Below are positions 1 through 8,542 of a stretch of DNA of 64,000 nucleotides, one piece after another. The notes under the pieces are model-generated. The model was given only the letters and a program-made list of their open reading frames with translations, was not told where the DNA came from and did not search any database. The stretch is from an uncultured Clostridia bacterium (lineage in GTDB: Bacteria > Bacillota > Clostridia > Christensenellales > Aristaeellaceae): positions 39,256 through 103,255 of the forward strand of contig CAKUCW010000005.1 in assembly GCA_934643825.1 (NCBI GenBank), in the 5' to 3' direction. The translations under genes were made by a program, and so were the position numbers. How positions within the stretch are numbered: position 1 is the first letter of the stretch; every line of letters starts with the position of its first letter.

Positions 1-1
1 T

Positions 2-517
2 TCCAGCAGCGCGACGACCGAGTTCAAGACGACGGTTTACAACCTGAGCTGGTTCACCAACAAGGCGAACGGTACGCTCTCCGCAATCGGCATTGCACAC
101 AACCAGACGGCGAAGCTGACGGATTTGACGACGAACAAGTCGCTCAACATCCATATCCAGTCCACCGGCAACCACATCGACGTGGAGCCGCTGACTGCGG
201 CGGATACGACGACGCTGTGCGAGATCTACGGCGTAGGCTCGCCGAGCTCTATCAGCTATAAGCGCCGTCCGATGCTGCTCACCACGTCCAAGGGCGTGCA
301 GGTTGTCTGCTCGATCTATGGTCAGCCGCACGGTGCGGAGGATATCGATAACAACAATTACGAAGGTCAGTTCTGTCTGCATCTGCTGGATTCCAAGACG
401 CATGCCTCCAGCAGCGTGGACGCGGATCATCAGGCAGCCATCAAGAGCGCGGTTTCGATCATGTCCGGTAAGACGGTCAACGGCGTTCAGGTGACGGTCA
501 AGACCGTATATCCGTAA
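2..517 (+). CDS. C-terminal part of an unidentified, probably secreted or wall-associated protein (5' end outside window)
   Basis: An open frame runs from the left window edge to a TAA at 515-517, giving 171 visible residues; a TTG at 125 is only an internal codon. The visible part is polar and rich in Thr, Ser and Asn, and contains the stretch CSIYGQPHG, then FCLHLLDSKTH and VDADHQAAI. I have an impression that similar FC-H-L-SRTH/DHQAAI stretches occur at the C-terminus of clostridial secreted proteins with SH3 or peptidoglycan-binding modules, but I cannot name the family with confidence. No membrane segment is visible in this part. It is followed at once by a strong intrinsic terminator, so it is the last gene of its unit. 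Function is not assigned. Confidence 0.7.
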   Translation, partial: SSSATTEFKTTVYNLSWFTNKANGTLSAIGIAHNQTAKLTDLTTNKSLNIHIQSTGNHIDVEPLTAADTTTLCEIYGVGSPSSISYKRRPMLLTTSKGVQVVCSIYGQPHGAEDIDNNNYEGQFCLHLLDSKTHASSSVDADHQAAIKSAVSIMSGKTVNGVQVTVKTVYP

Positions 518-549
518 ACCAACCGAATAAGCCCCCCAACCCCTCTTTT

Positions 550-590
550 GCAGAAGCGGCGCTGAAAGATGCGCCGCTTCTGCCGCGTTT
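550..590 (+). terminator. Intrinsic terminator after the first gene
   Basis: A perfect 13-bp stem (550-562 with 571-583, arm gcagaagcggcgc) has an 8-nt loop and is followed by a short T-containing stretch. It lies 32 bp after the stop codon of the upstream gene and just before the alaS promoter. Confidence 0.8.
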
Positions 591-595
591 TGGGC

Positions 596-624
596 TTGAC
601 AATCCGCGTATTTCTGACTATAAT
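596..624 (+). promoter_or_regulatory. Consensus sigma-A promoter of alaS
   Basis: TTGACA at 596-601 and TATAAT at 619-624 are separated by exactly 17 bp, matching both boxes of the vegetative consensus. Transcription from here would start at about 631 and produce the T-box leader of alaS. Confidence 0.9.
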
Positions 625-866
625 AAACCCGATATACAAAGGCAATGACGTGCAAAGAGCCAAGCCGATGGCAGCGCTCAGCGAGCCGGGGAGGGTGCAA
701 GCCCGGTGCGCAGGCGGTTTGGCAGCCCTGCAAAGAGCTTCCGGCGACGAGCCGGACGGTTCACCCGCGTTATGGGTCATAAGAGGGCGCGTTTACCCGT
801 TTGGGCGCGTCAACCGGAGTGGTACCGCGAATCAACGTCTGTTCGTCCCCGGACGGCAGGCGTTTT
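625..866 (+). promoter_or_regulatory. T-box leader (tRNA-Ala sensing) of alaS
   Basis: The leader between the promoter and alaS carries the T-box core TGGTACCGCG at 820-829. In T-box RNAs the UGGN bulge of this core pairs with the NCCA end of uncharged tRNA. Here N is U, which would pair with the A discriminator of tRNA-Ala. The start near 640 (aatgacgtgc, then aaagagcc) looks like the base of Stem I. Downstream the RNA can form a terminator at 836-866. I could not fix the specifier codon by eye, although several GCN triplets lie in the Stem I region. The alanine specificity is inferred from the downstream gene and the U in the UGGN bulge. Confidence 0.85.
836..866 (+). terminator. T-box-controlled terminator
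   Basis: The stem cgtctg/caggcg (836-841 with 857-862) encloses a second helix cgtcc/ggacg (844-848 with 851-855) and is followed by TTTT at 863-866. It overlaps the sequence after the T-box core that would pair in the alternative antiterminator, which is the usual arrangement. Confidence 0.75.
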
Positions 867-915
867 AGTTTGCCCAAAAAACGGGCAGCATCTATATGAA
901 GGAGAGAAAATTACC

Positions 916-2721
916 ATGAAGAAGATGACTTCCGGCGAGCTTCGCAGCATGTGGCTGAACTTCTTTAAGAGCAAGGGTCATGCCGTCATTCCGAGCGCTT
1001 CCGTCATCCCGGAGAATGATCCGACCGTTCTGTTTACCACCGCGGGCATGCATCCGCTGGTTCCGTATCTGCTGGGCAGCAAGCATCCTGCCGGCACCCG
1101 CCTGACCGACGTGCAGAAGTGCATCCGCACCGGCGATATCGACGAAGTCGGCGATGCTTCTCACCTAACCTTCTTTGAAATGCTGGGCAACTGGTCCCTG
1201 GGCGATTATTTCAAGAAGGAAATGATCTCCTGGAGCTGGGAGTTCCTGACCAGCCCGGAATACCTCGGTCTTGACAAGGATAAGCTCGCGTTCACGGTTT
1301 TCGAGGGCGAAGGCGATATCCCGCGTGACGATGAGGCGGCGGGCTACTGGATGGAAAACGGCGTGAAGAAGGAGAACATCTACTTCCTGCCGCGTGAGCA
1401 TAACTGGTGGGGTCCTGCGGGTCAGACCGGTCCCTGCGGCCCGGATACCGAGATGTTCATCATCAAGGATCAGGCGCCGTGCGGCCCGAACTGCTCCCCG
1501 GCTTGCTCCTGCGGTCGTTTTCTCGAGATTTGGAACGACGTGTTCATGCAGTATAATAAGACGGCGGACGGTCAGTATGTGCCGATGGCGAAGAGGAATG
1601 TTGATACCGGCATGGGTCTGGAGCGTACGGTCTGCACGCTGAACGGCTGCAAGACGGTTTATGAAACGGATGCTTTCACCGGCATCATCGCCAAGATCTC
1701 CGAACTGTCCGGTAAGCACTATGACGACGATGAGGAGACCACCAAGGCGTTCCGCATCGTTGCCGATCACCTGCGCACCTCCACCTTTATCATGGGCGAC
1801 CCGCGTGGCGTCAGCCCGAGCAATGTGGATCAGGGCTACGTTCTGCGCCGCCTGATCCGCCGCGCTGTCCGCTTCGGCATGGAGTTGGGCATGCCGGAAG
1901 GCTTCACCGCTGAAATCGGCAAGGTCGTTATCGATCAGTATGCCGAGGTTTATCCGGAACTTAAGCAGAATGAAGCGTTCGTGCTGGAGCAGTTCAAGCT
2001 GGAGGAGACCCGCTTTGCCCGCACGCTGCGCCAGGGCGAGCGTGAGTTCGAGAAGGCGGTTTCCCGCATGGGCGAGAATAAGGTCATCGACGGCGTTGTG
2101 GCGTTCAACCTCTATACGACCTATGGCTTCCCGATCGAGATGACCCGTGAGCTGGCGAAAGAGCATGGTCTGACGGTTGACGAAGAAGGCTTCCAGAAGC
2201 ACTTCGCCGAGCATCAGAAGAGCAGCCACGCGGGCGCTGAGCAGCGCTTCAAGGGCGGTCTGGCGGATAGCAGCGCACAGAGCGCCCGCCTGCATACCGC
2301 TACTCACCTGCTGCATGCGGCTCTGCGCCGTGTTCTGGGCGATGAGGTCGCGCAGAAGGGCTCTAACATCACGCCGGAGCGCCTGCGCTTTGACTTCTCC
2401 TTCGGCCGTAAGGTGACTAAGGATGAGCTGGCTCAGGTCGAGGCGCTGGTCAATGAGTGGATCAAGGCGGATGTTCCGGTTGTGATGACTGAAACGACCG
2501 TCGAGGAAGCCAAGAAGGAAGGCGCAATCGGTCTGTTCGAGAGCAAGTACGGCGATCGTGTCCGTATGTATACCATGGGCGAGTATTCCAAGGAAATCTG
2601 CGGCGGACCGCATGCAAGCCATACCGGTGAGCTGGTCAGCTTCAAGATCCAGAAAGAGGAATCCTCTTCCGCCGGCGTGCGCCGCATTAAGGCGGTTATT
2701 GGCGCAAAGCCGGAAGAATAA
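916..2721 (+). CDS. alaS: Alanyl-tRNA synthetase, compact form
   Basis: This enzyme charges tRNA-Ala with alanine in the cytoplasm. The ATG at 916 is chosen because AAGGAGA (899-905) precedes it; an open frame upstream runs only through the T-box leader. The 601 residues hold the class II core at the N-terminus and the conserved stretch FLEIWNDVFMQY, preceded by an unusual Cys cluster (CGPNCSPACSCG). They also hold the editing site HTATH (His460, His464) with CGGPH (Cys562, His566). The protein is much shorter than the usual 870-880 residues. The beta-barrel segment normally found between the FKGGL stretch and the editing domain is missing, because FKGGLAD runs almost directly into HTATH. The protein also ends right after the editing domain, without the C-Ala domain. 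It may be the only AlaRS or a second, specialised copy; the T-box suggests it is expressed according to alanine need. Confidence 0.95.
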   Translation: MKKMTSGELRSMWLNFFKSKGHAVIPSASVIPENDPTVLFTTAGMHPLVPYLLGSKHPAGTRLTDVQKCIRTGDIDEVGDASHLTFFEMLGNWSLGDYFKKEMISWSWEFLTSPEYLGLDKDKLAFTVFEGEGDIPRDDEAAGYWMENGVKKENIYFLPREHNWWGPAGQTGPCGPDTEMFIIKDQAPCGPNCSPACSCGRFLEIWNDVFMQYNKTADGQYVPMAKRNVDTGMGLERTVCTLNGCKTVYETDAFTGIIAKISELSGKHYDDDEETTKAFRIVADHLRTSTFIMGDPRGVSPSNVDQGYVLRRLIRRAVRFGMELGMPEGFTAEIGKVVIDQYAEVYPELKQNEAFVLEQFKLEETRFARTLRQGEREFEKAVSRMGENKVIDGVVAFNLYTTYGFPIEMTRELAKEHGLTVDEEGFQKHFAEHQKSSHAGAEQRFKGGLADSSAQSARLHTATHLLHAALRRVLGDEVAQKGSNITPERLRFDFSFGRKVTKDELAQVEALVNEWIKADVPVVMTETTVEEAKKEGAIGLFESKYGDRVRMYTMGEYSKEICGGPHASHTGELVSFKIQKEESSSAGVRRIKAVIGAKPEE

Positions 2722-2740
2722 TCCAGTCTGTTGAAAAATA

Positions 2741-2780
2741 AAAGAGCGCCTTCCGCGTAAAAACGGAGGGCGCTCTTTAT
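2741..2780 (+). terminator. Intrinsic terminator of alaS
   Basis: The stem agagcgccttccg / cggagggcgctct (one G-T wobble) is flanked by A-rich sequence before and TTTAT after, so it could work in both directions. Confidence 0.85.
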
Positions 2781-2814
2781 TGATCCCACTTCTTTTAACC
2801 GCCGCGAAGCAGAG

Positions 2815-2872
2815 AAGGGAGTCTGAGGGATGAAGTCCCTCAGGCGGGTTTGGGCGGCAGCCCAATATCCCC
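2815..2872 (+). repeat. Short palindromic GC-rich intergenic sequence
   Basis: It contains the inverted pair ctgaggga/tccctcag (2823-2830 with 2836-2843) followed by a small gggc/gccc hairpin. The wording resembles dispersed palindromes that are common between genes in Clostridia. No second copy was found in this window. It lies just downstream of the minus-strand acetyltransferase gene and may act as its terminator, but it has no T-run. Confidence 0.35.
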
Positions 2873-2892
2873 ACCTCAAATGCGATATGCAA

Positions 2893-3372
2893 TCATAGAC
2901 GCTCGTATGCTAACCTCGGCGTGCCGTCTGCAACGTAAATGATTCCGCATTTCGTGAAACCGTTTTTTGTGATGACGTGCTGCATGATGAGGTTGTCCGG
3001 ATGGGTGTCGATGCGTAGATGGCGAATGGTTTGCAGACAGTACATAACGATTTGCGTCAGGAAACCATGGATGCTCCCGTCGCTGGCGACCGCGTGAATC
3101 GTGCCGTATGGCGCATCGGAAAGCCATTGTCCGTTTTCGATGACGTGGTAAGTGGGGTCTTCCCCGAGGATGAATGCAAAAACGCCGTGGATGCCGTCGC
3201 TGTCTTCGAGAATAAATAACTCGTTTCGGGCGATGCGGGCTGAAATATCCGCCTCCGTCGGGCGGGTGTTGCCCCATTGGGTCGGATTGCCATGCTCAGC
3301 CATAAAACGCCGGGCATGGGCGTAGATGACCAGAATATGGGAAAGATCGGACGATGTGGCTTGACGTATCAT
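2893..3372 (-). CDS. GNAT-family N-acetyltransferase
   Basis: The 159 residues show the layout of a GCN5-related acetyltransferase: MIRQATSSDL at the start (the usual IR-A--DL opening), a central beta strand FILEDSDGIHGVFAFILGE, an acetyl-CoA loop region around GSIHGFLTQIV, and RIDTHPDN with KNGFTKCGII near the end. Such enzymes move an acetyl group from acetyl-CoA to an amine; the substrate cannot be told. The opening QWGN after the first helix resembles a subgroup of clostridial GNAT proteins. The ATG at 3370-3372 has AAGGAG upstream on the minus strand. It stands alone, convergent with alaS. Confidence 0.85.
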   Translation of the reverse strand: MIRQATSSDLSHILVIYAHARRFMAEHGNPTQWGNTRPTEADISARIARNELFILEDSDGIHGVFAFILGEDPTYHVIENGQWLSDAPYGTIHAVASDGSIHGFLTQIVMYCLQTIRHLRIDTHPDNLIMQHVITKNGFTKCGIIYVADGTPRLAYERL

Positions 3373-3412
3373 GCGAATCGGCTCCTTTTTGATGGCAAAA
3401 TGGTATGGGGCT

Positions 3413-3441
3413 ATTATACTCCATCGGCGGGGAAGAGGGAA
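3413..3441 (-). promoter_or_regulatory. Candidate promoter of the acetyltransferase gene
   Basis: On the minus strand TATAAT (3413-3418) is perfect, but the -35 position at 17 bp (3436-3441) reads TTCCCT, which is weak. Only the -10 box is well supported. Confidence 0.45.
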
Positions 3442-3443
3442 GA

Positions 3444-3472
3444 TTGAAAAACGCGGGCGGGCATGATATACT
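3444..3472 (+). promoter_or_regulatory. Promoter of the DUF5131 gene
   Basis: TTGAAA (3444-3449), 17 bp and TATACT (3467-3472) sit 31 bp before the likely start codon. Confidence 0.75.
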
Positions 3473-3503
3473 TGCGTTAAATCGATGAGAGGGGCGTTTG
3501 ATC

Positions 3504-4406
3504 GTGCATGATATCTGGAACCCGTGGCATGGCTGCGTCAAGTGCAGCGAAGGATGCCGGAATTGCTATATGTATTTTCTGGATCGAATGCGCGGTCAGA
3601 ACGGCGCAGATATCTATCGAACGAAAAACGGCTTTTCTTACCCGCTGCAAAGGGAACGGAGCGGCGGCTATAAGGTGCGCAGCGGCGAAATGATTCGGGT
3701 GTGCATGACGTCGGATTTCTTTCTGGAACAGGCGGACCCATGGCGTGCGGAAGCGTGGGAAATCATGCGGCAGAGGAGCGATGTGAAGTTTTTTCTGCTG
3801 ACCAAACGCCCGCAGAGGGTTCGGGCGTGCCTGCCGGAAGGATGGGGCGACGGATGGGAGAATATCTTTTTCAACGTGACCTGCGAAAACCAGCGGCGGG
3901 CGGATGAGCGCGTGCCGCTGTTGCTGGATCTGCCGTTTAAGCATAAAGGCGTCATGTGCGCACCCTATATCGGCAGGGTCAGCCTTAAAAAATATCTGCC
4001 CTCCGGTCAGATTGAGCAGGTTCTCTGCGGCGGGGAGAATTACGACGGTGCGCGACCCTGCAATTTTGACTGGGTGAAATCGCTTCGGGAGGAATGCGTT
4101 CAGGCAAATGTGACGTTCTGCTTCATCGAAACGGGAACGGTTTTCGTCAAGGATGGAAAGCGATATCATCTGCCGGATAAGGCTTTGCAGAGCCGCATGG
4201 CGTGTAAATCCGGCATGAATTACGCGGGAAAGCCCATGCGCTTTAAGCTGACGGATGGGCTGGGGTGCGAGATCCCGGAGAACGAGCTGTATGCGCCCTA
4301 TTACGGAGAAAACTGTCAAACCTGTGGCAGCAGGCTCACCTGCAACGGGTGTTCGCGGTGCGGTAAATGCGGAAACCTGCGGAACGATTCGGAAGATCAC
4401 GCATGA
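3504..4406 (+). CDS. DUF5131 (phage Gp37/Gp68-type) radical-SAM-like protein
   Basis: The N-terminus carries the family signature WNPWHGC followed by CSEGCRNCYM, which resembles a radical SAM iron-sulfur motif and is the hallmark of DUF5131 (Gp37/Gp68) proteins. Further family marks are FFLLTKRPQRV and CGGENYDGARPCNFDWVKSL, then FCFIETGT. The end is rich in cysteine (CQTCGSRLTCNGCSRCGKC), which could bind another metal. The substrate of this family is not known. I chose GTG at 3504 because AGAGGGG ends 9 bp before it; a TTG at 3498 is also possible but sits too close to that site. The family often occurs on phages and plasmids, but no other phage gene is seen here. Confidence 0.8.
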   Translation: MHDIWNPWHGCVKCSEGCRNCYMYFLDRMRGQNGADIYRTKNGFSYPLQRERSGGYKVRSGEMIRVCMTSDFFLEQADPWRAEAWEIMRQRSDVKFFLLTKRPQRVRACLPEGWGDGWENIFFNVTCENQRRADERVPLLLDLPFKHKGVMCAPYIGRVSLKKYLPSGQIEQVLCGGENYDGARPCNFDWVKSLREECVQANVTFCFIETGTVFVKDGKRYHLPDKALQSRMACKSGMNYAGKPMRFKLTDGLGCEIPENELYAPYYGENCQTCGSRLTCNGCSRCGKCGNLRNDSEDHA

Positions 4407-4448
4407 CAGGCAGAAGGGTTCGGGGTGTAACACTGTAAAGAAAAAGGC

Positions 4449-4622
4449 GGGGTTGTCAAGCTTAAACCGAACATTTCAGGAAACAAGTATTTAAGCATTT
4501 GTGGATATGGGGCTTTGCCCCATCGCCCCACCAAAGGGCTTTCCGCTCGCCCTTTGGAAACCTTCGGGCGCAAATACTTCGTTTTATTCCTGAAATATTG
4601 GTGTTGTTAGCTTGACAACCCC
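4449..4622 (+). repeat. MITE-like element, copy 1 (174 bp, terminal inverted repeats)
   Basis: The ends are inverted copies: ggggttgtcaagct at 4449 and agcttgacaacccc ending at 4622. A second inverted pair, atttcaggaa / ttcctgaaat, lies just inside. The middle holds atatggggctttgcccca and an A/C-rich stretch. A second copy is present on the opposite strand at about 18822-19013. No reading frame is carried, so it would depend on a transposase elsewhere. Confidence 0.8.
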
Positions 4623-4649
4623 GTCTTATTTTCATGTATGGGAATCGCG

Positions 4650-4735
4650 TGATATCGCCCGCGTGTGCAAGACAATCACTTTTTGCAAACTTTGGCGGAA
4701 GTGAAAGCGGACTCAGTCCGCTTATTGAGCAAACT
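4650..4735 (+). repeat. Dispersed repeat (77-bp family), single copy
   Basis: The stretch beginning gcccgcgtgtgcaa and containing ttggcggaagtgaaagcgga and ctcagtccgct matches the unit repeated four times at 9461-9768 and the copy at 40386-40470. Its right end runs into the last codons of the minus-strand exporter gene that ends at 4722. Confidence 0.65.
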
Positions 4736-6488
4736 GGCTCTGATAGAGCGTGGCGTAGAATCCACCCTGTTTGAGCAGGGAATCATGCGTGCCTTGCTCG
4801 ATGACGTGACCGTCTTTCATGACCAGAATGATGTCGGCACTCTGTATGGTGGAAAGACGGTGAGCGACGATGAAGCTCGTGCGCCCTTCCATCATTCTGG
4901 CAAAGGCTTCCTGAATCTTCAGCTCGGTGCGCGTGTCGATGGAAGAGGTTGCCTCGTCGAGAATCAGCATCGGAGGCAGGCAGAGCATGACGCGTGCGAT
5001 GCACAGCAGCTGCTTCTGTCCCTGAGAAAGCTGCCCGCCGGATTCGCTGATGACGGTGTTGTAGCCTTCCGGAAGACGCTTGATGAAGCTGTGCGCATGG
5101 CTGGCTTTGGCGGCGGCGATGATCTCCTCATCGGTCGCATCCGGCTTGCCCATGGCGATGTTTTCGCGGATCGTTCCGGCAGAAAGCCAGGTGTCCTGCA
5201 AAACCATGCCGATGTTCTGGCGCAGGTTCTTGCGCGTCAGGCGGCGCGTTTCGTGCCCGTCGATGCTGATGGAGCCGGAATCCACGTCATAGAAGCGCAT
5301 CAGCAGGTTGATCATGGTCGTTTTGCCGCAGCCGGTCGGACCGACAATGGCGACGCGCTGACCCGGCTTGACATGCAGCGTGAAGTCCTCAATCAGCTTG
5401 CGATCGGGCGTATAGGAGAAGAAAACGTCCTTGATCGCGACTTCACCGCGGGGCTGAGCGAGAACCTCGGCGTCGGCAGGATCGGGCTTTTGCGCAGGCT
5501 GATCGATCAGCTCAAAGATGCGCCCGGCGCAGGCAAGCGCGTTTTGCAGCTCGGTGACGACGCCGGAAATTTCGTTAAAAGGCTTGGTATACTGATTGGC
5601 GTAGGAGAGGAAGCTGGACAGACCGCCGATGGTCAGGTGACCGCTGACGGCGGCAAGCGCACCTGACAGACCGACGCCCGCATACACCAGCGAATTGACA
5701 AAGCGCGTGCACGGGTTCGTCAGGGAAGAAAAGAACGTCGCTTTCAGCGAACAATCGCGCAGGCGTTCGTTGACTTCGTCAAACGCGGCAAGCGTTTCCG
5801 CTTCGTGACCGAATGCCTGAACGAGCTTCTGCTCGCCGATGGCTTCGTCGATGAGCGCGGTCTGTTCGCCGCGGGTGGTCGATTGCAGGCGGAACATGGC
5901 GTAGGTTCGCTTGGCAATGAAGTTGGCGACGAGCAGAGAAACCGGCGTAATCAGCACGACGACCAGCGTGATCGGCGCATTGAGCGTGAGCATGAAGCCG
6001 AGCGTGCCTAGAATGGTCATGACGCCGGAAAAGAGCTGTGTGAAGCCCATCAGCAGACCGTCGGCAAAGGTATCGACGTCGGCAATCATGCGGCTGACGG
6101 TGTCGCCGGTCGGGTGGGCATCGAGATAGGAGAGGGGAAGGTTCTGGATATGCGCGAACGCGTCGCGGCGGATATCGCGGACGGTATTGTAGGTGATGCG
6201 GTTATGCAGCACGTTCATGACCCATTGAGCCGCAGCCGTGATGACGACGCAGACGGCGATGGTCATCAGAATCGGGGTGAGTGCGTCAAAACGTACCTGA
6301 CCTTTTCCGACGATGCAGTCCACGGCGCGTCCGACGAGGATCGGCACATACAGCGTCAGCGCCACGCTGATGAGGCACAGCACGAGGGAAAGCACCAGCA
6401 GCGGCATGTGCGGCTTGATATAGCGCAGAACGCGGCGCAAAACGGCGCCCTGAGAGGCGATGGAAGGCGCTTTTTTCTCTTTAGCCAT
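4722..6488 (-). CDS. ABC multidrug-type exporter, half-transporter B (BmrD/LmrD-like)
   Basis: A membrane domain of about six helices (residues 20-330) is fused to an ATPase domain, 588 residues in all, the usual size. Visible ATPase motifs are Walker A GPTGCGKTT (about residue 380), signature LSQGQKQ (about 484) and Walker B LILDEATSSID (about 505), so the catalytic glutamate is present. The ATG at 6486-6488 with GAGGAGG upstream is chosen; the open frame extends further, but only inside the preceding gene. It overlaps the end of its partner gene by 8 bp and is co-transcribed with it. The pair is expected to form a heterodimer in the membrane. The cargo may be drugs, lipids or peptides; nothing nearby decides it. 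The 3' end touches a dispersed repeat. Confidence 0.9.
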   Translation of the reverse strand: MAKEKKAPSIASQGAVLRRVLRYIKPHMPLLVLSLVLCLISVALTLYVPILVGRAVDCIVGKGQVRFDALTPILMTIAVCVVITAAAQWVMNVLHNRITYNTVRDIRRDAFAHIQNLPLSYLDAHPTGDTVSRMIADVDTFADGLLMGFTQLFSGVMTILGTLGFMLTLNAPITLVVVLITPVSLLVANFIAKRTYAMFRLQSTTRGEQTALIDEAIGEQKLVQAFGHEAETLAAFDEVNERLRDCSLKATFFSSLTNPCTRFVNSLVYAGVGLSGALAAVSGHLTIGGLSSFLSYANQYTKPFNEISGVVTELQNALACAGRIFELIDQPAQKPDPADAEVLAQPRGEVAIKDVFFSYTPDRKLIEDFTLHVKPGQRVAIVGPTGCGKTTMINLLMRFYDVDSGSISIDGHETRRLTRKNLRQNIGMVLQDTWLSAGTIRENIAMGKPDATDEEIIAAAKASHAHSFIKRLPEGYNTVISESGGQLSQGQKQLLCIARVMLCLPPMLILDEATSSIDTRTELKIQEAFARMMEGRTSFIVAHRLSTIQSADIILVMKDGHVIEQGTHDSLLKQGGFYATLYQSQFAQ

Positions 6489-8223
6489 GTTGCTTGCCCT
6501 CCTCTTTCTTGAACTGGGAAGCGTAAATCTCCTGATAGACCGGGCAGCCGGCGAGCAGCTCGTCGTGCGTGCCCATGCCGACAACGTGTCCGTCGTCCAG
6601 CACGAGAATCTGATCCGCAAAGCGGACGGATGCCGCACGCTGGGAAACGATAAAGGTTGTCGGCGGGTTTGCTATCTGGCGGATGGCGCGGCGCAGGCTG
6701 GCGTCCGTTGCGTAATCCAGCGCGGAAGCGCTGTCGTCGAGAATCAGAATCTCGGGCTTGCGAACCAGTGCGCGTGCGATGGTCAGACGCTGACGCTGAC
6801 CGCCGGAGAAATTGCGCCCGCCCTGCTCAACCGGTTCATCCAGCCCGCCGGACTTGGCGTTGACGACGTCGAGCGCCTGCGCGGTTTGGAGCGCCGAGCG
6901 AAGATCGTCCTCCGTCGCGTCCGGGTTGCCCCAGAGCAGGTTGCTGCGGATGGTTCCCTTAAAGAGCATCGCCTTCTGCGGAACGACGCCGATGCGGGCG
7001 CGAAGCGCATCCTTGCGCATGTCGCGGACGTCCATGCCGTCGATGAGGATTTTGCCGCCGGTCACATCGTAAAAGCGGGGAATGAGGCTGACAAGCGTGC
7101 TTTTGCCGCTGCCCGTGCCGCCGATGACGCCGATGGTCGAGCCGGGCGCGGCGGTGAAGCTCACGCCGGTCAGCGATTCGGCGCCGGCATCCGCATAGGT
7201 CATGGATACGTTGTCAAATACAACGCTGCCGTGCGGCGCGTTTGCGGCGGGAATCTGCTGACCGTCCTTCTGCGTCGATTTGACGGAAAGCACGCTCGAT
7301 ACGCGGTCGCCGCATGCCGCCGCCTTGGTCAGCGTGATGATGAGGTTCGCCATCTTAATCAGCTCGACGAGAATCTGGCTCATGTAATTGTAGAGGGCGA
7401 CGACCTGCCCCTGAGAGAGGTCGCCCATCTGGACGCGCATCGCGCCGGTTTGAATCAGCAGAATGACCGCCACATTGATGACGACGTAGGTAACCGGATT
7501 CATCATCGCGGAGATGCGCCCGACGGCGAGCTGCATGCGGGTGAGCAGCTGATTCTTGCGCTCGAATTTCGCGTTCTCTGCGTCCTCCTTGCAGAAGGCG
7601 CGAACGACGCGCACGCCTGTCAGGTTCTCGCGGGTCGTTGCGGTCACGCTGTCCAGCTGCCCCTGCACGCGGCGATACATCGGGATGGTGATGAGAATGA
7701 TGGAAAAGACGATGACGCACAGAACAGCAATGACGCCCGCAAAGATCAGCGCACATTTCGTGTCGATGGTGAACGCCATGACCATCGCGCCGAAGACGAC
7801 GAACGGCGAGCGCAGCAGCAGGCGCAGCGTCATATTCACACCGGTCTGCACCTGATTGATATCGCTGTTCATGCGGGTGATGAGCGTAGACGTGCCGACT
7901 TTGTCAAGCTCCGTATAGCTCAGCGTCTGGATATGCGCCATCAGCACATGACGCAGCTTGGCGGAGAAGCCGATGGCAGCCTTCGCCGCAAAATATTGCG
8001 CGGTAACAGAACTGAGCAGACCGATTCCGCCCAGCGCGACCAGCCACAGGCACATGCGGACGATATAGCCCGTGTTGCCGCCGGGAATGCCTTTGTCGAT
8101 AATCGCCGCCATGATGAGCGGAACGATCAGCTCAAAGGAGGCTTCCAGCAGCTTGAACAGCGGCGCAAGGATACACTCGCGCCGGAAGTCCTTGATGTAA
8201 ATCAACAGCTTTTTCAAGAACAT
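6481..8223 (-). CDS. ABC multidrug-type exporter, half-transporter A (BmrC/LmrC-like)
   Basis: First gene of the exporter pair, 580 residues, membrane domain then ATPase domain. Walker A is GGTGSGKST (about residue 364) and the signature is FSGGQRQRL (about 471). Walker B reads LILDDSASALD: the catalytic Glu is replaced by Asp. In heterodimeric exporters such as BmrCD and TM287/288 one subunit has exactly this change, giving one degenerate and one active ATP site. The partner gene has the normal Glu, so the two fit together. The ATG at 8221-8223 follows AAAGGTGG. A strong promoter lies upstream on the minus strand. Confidence 0.9.
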   Translation of the reverse strand: MFLKKLLIYIKDFRRECILAPLFKLLEASFELIVPLIMAAIIDKGIPGGNTGYIVRMCLWLVALGGIGLLSSVTAQYFAAKAAIGFSAKLRHVLMAHIQTLSYTELDKVGTSTLITRMNSDINQVQTGVNMTLRLLLRSPFVVFGAMVMAFTIDTKCALIFAGVIAVLCVIVFSIILITIPMYRRVQGQLDSVTATTRENLTGVRVVRAFCKEDAENAKFERKNQLLTRMQLAVGRISAMMNPVTYVVINVAVILLIQTGAMRVQMGDLSQGQVVALYNYMSQILVELIKMANLIITLTKAAACGDRVSSVLSVKSTQKDGQQIPAANAPHGSVVFDNVSMTYADAGAESLTGVSFTAAPGSTIGVIGGTGSGKSTLVSLIPRFYDVTGGKILIDGMDVRDMRKDALRARIGVVPQKAMLFKGTIRSNLLWGNPDATEDDLRSALQTAQALDVVNAKSGGLDEPVEQGGRNFSGGQRQRLTIARALVRKPEILILDDSASALDYATDASLRRAIRQIANPPTTFIVSQRAASVRFADQILVLDDGHVVGMGTHDELLAGCPVYQEIYASQFKKEEGKQHG

Positions 8224-8273
8224 CCACCTTTTCTGTAAGAATAGTTGAGAAGTTAAGCAAACAAAACATCCTT

Positions 8274-8302
8274 ATTATAAGCTTGTTGCAGCGGATTGGC
8301 AA
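8274..8302 (-). promoter_or_regulatory. Promoter of the ABC exporter operon
   Basis: On the minus strand TTGCCA (8297-8302), 17 bp and TATAAT (8274-8279) lie about 50 bp before the first exporter gene. The remaining intergenic sequence up to 8542 shows no further clear feature; I saw no good promoter for the plus-strand SDR gene. Confidence 0.75.
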
Positions 8303-8542
8303 GATGCCGAAAGAAATAAGGGGAGAGAAAACCTGCGCACAGGATTGCCATTCAAACAAAAAACAGGTAAGAAAGACGTCTGACGAATGATAAAAAAGAA
8401 ACAAATCAGAACTTAGGTTTTTATGCAGGTTTTTCTCGAAACGCGGCGAAATATACACAGGTTGAAAGAAATCAGGGAGAACGTTTGGGGCGGAGGCGCC
8501 TCGGACGCAGCCCTTTTTCGCGAAACGAAGGAGGAAGAAAAA

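Noticed and set aside
2815..2872. Transposon end near the acetyltransferase gene
   Set aside because: Only a short palindrome is visible, with no partner copy in the window.
4665..8238. Long plus-strand open frames opposite the ABC exporter genes
   Set aside because: They are the complement of clear ABC transporter genes and show no domain of their own; GC-rich codon use opens the other frame.
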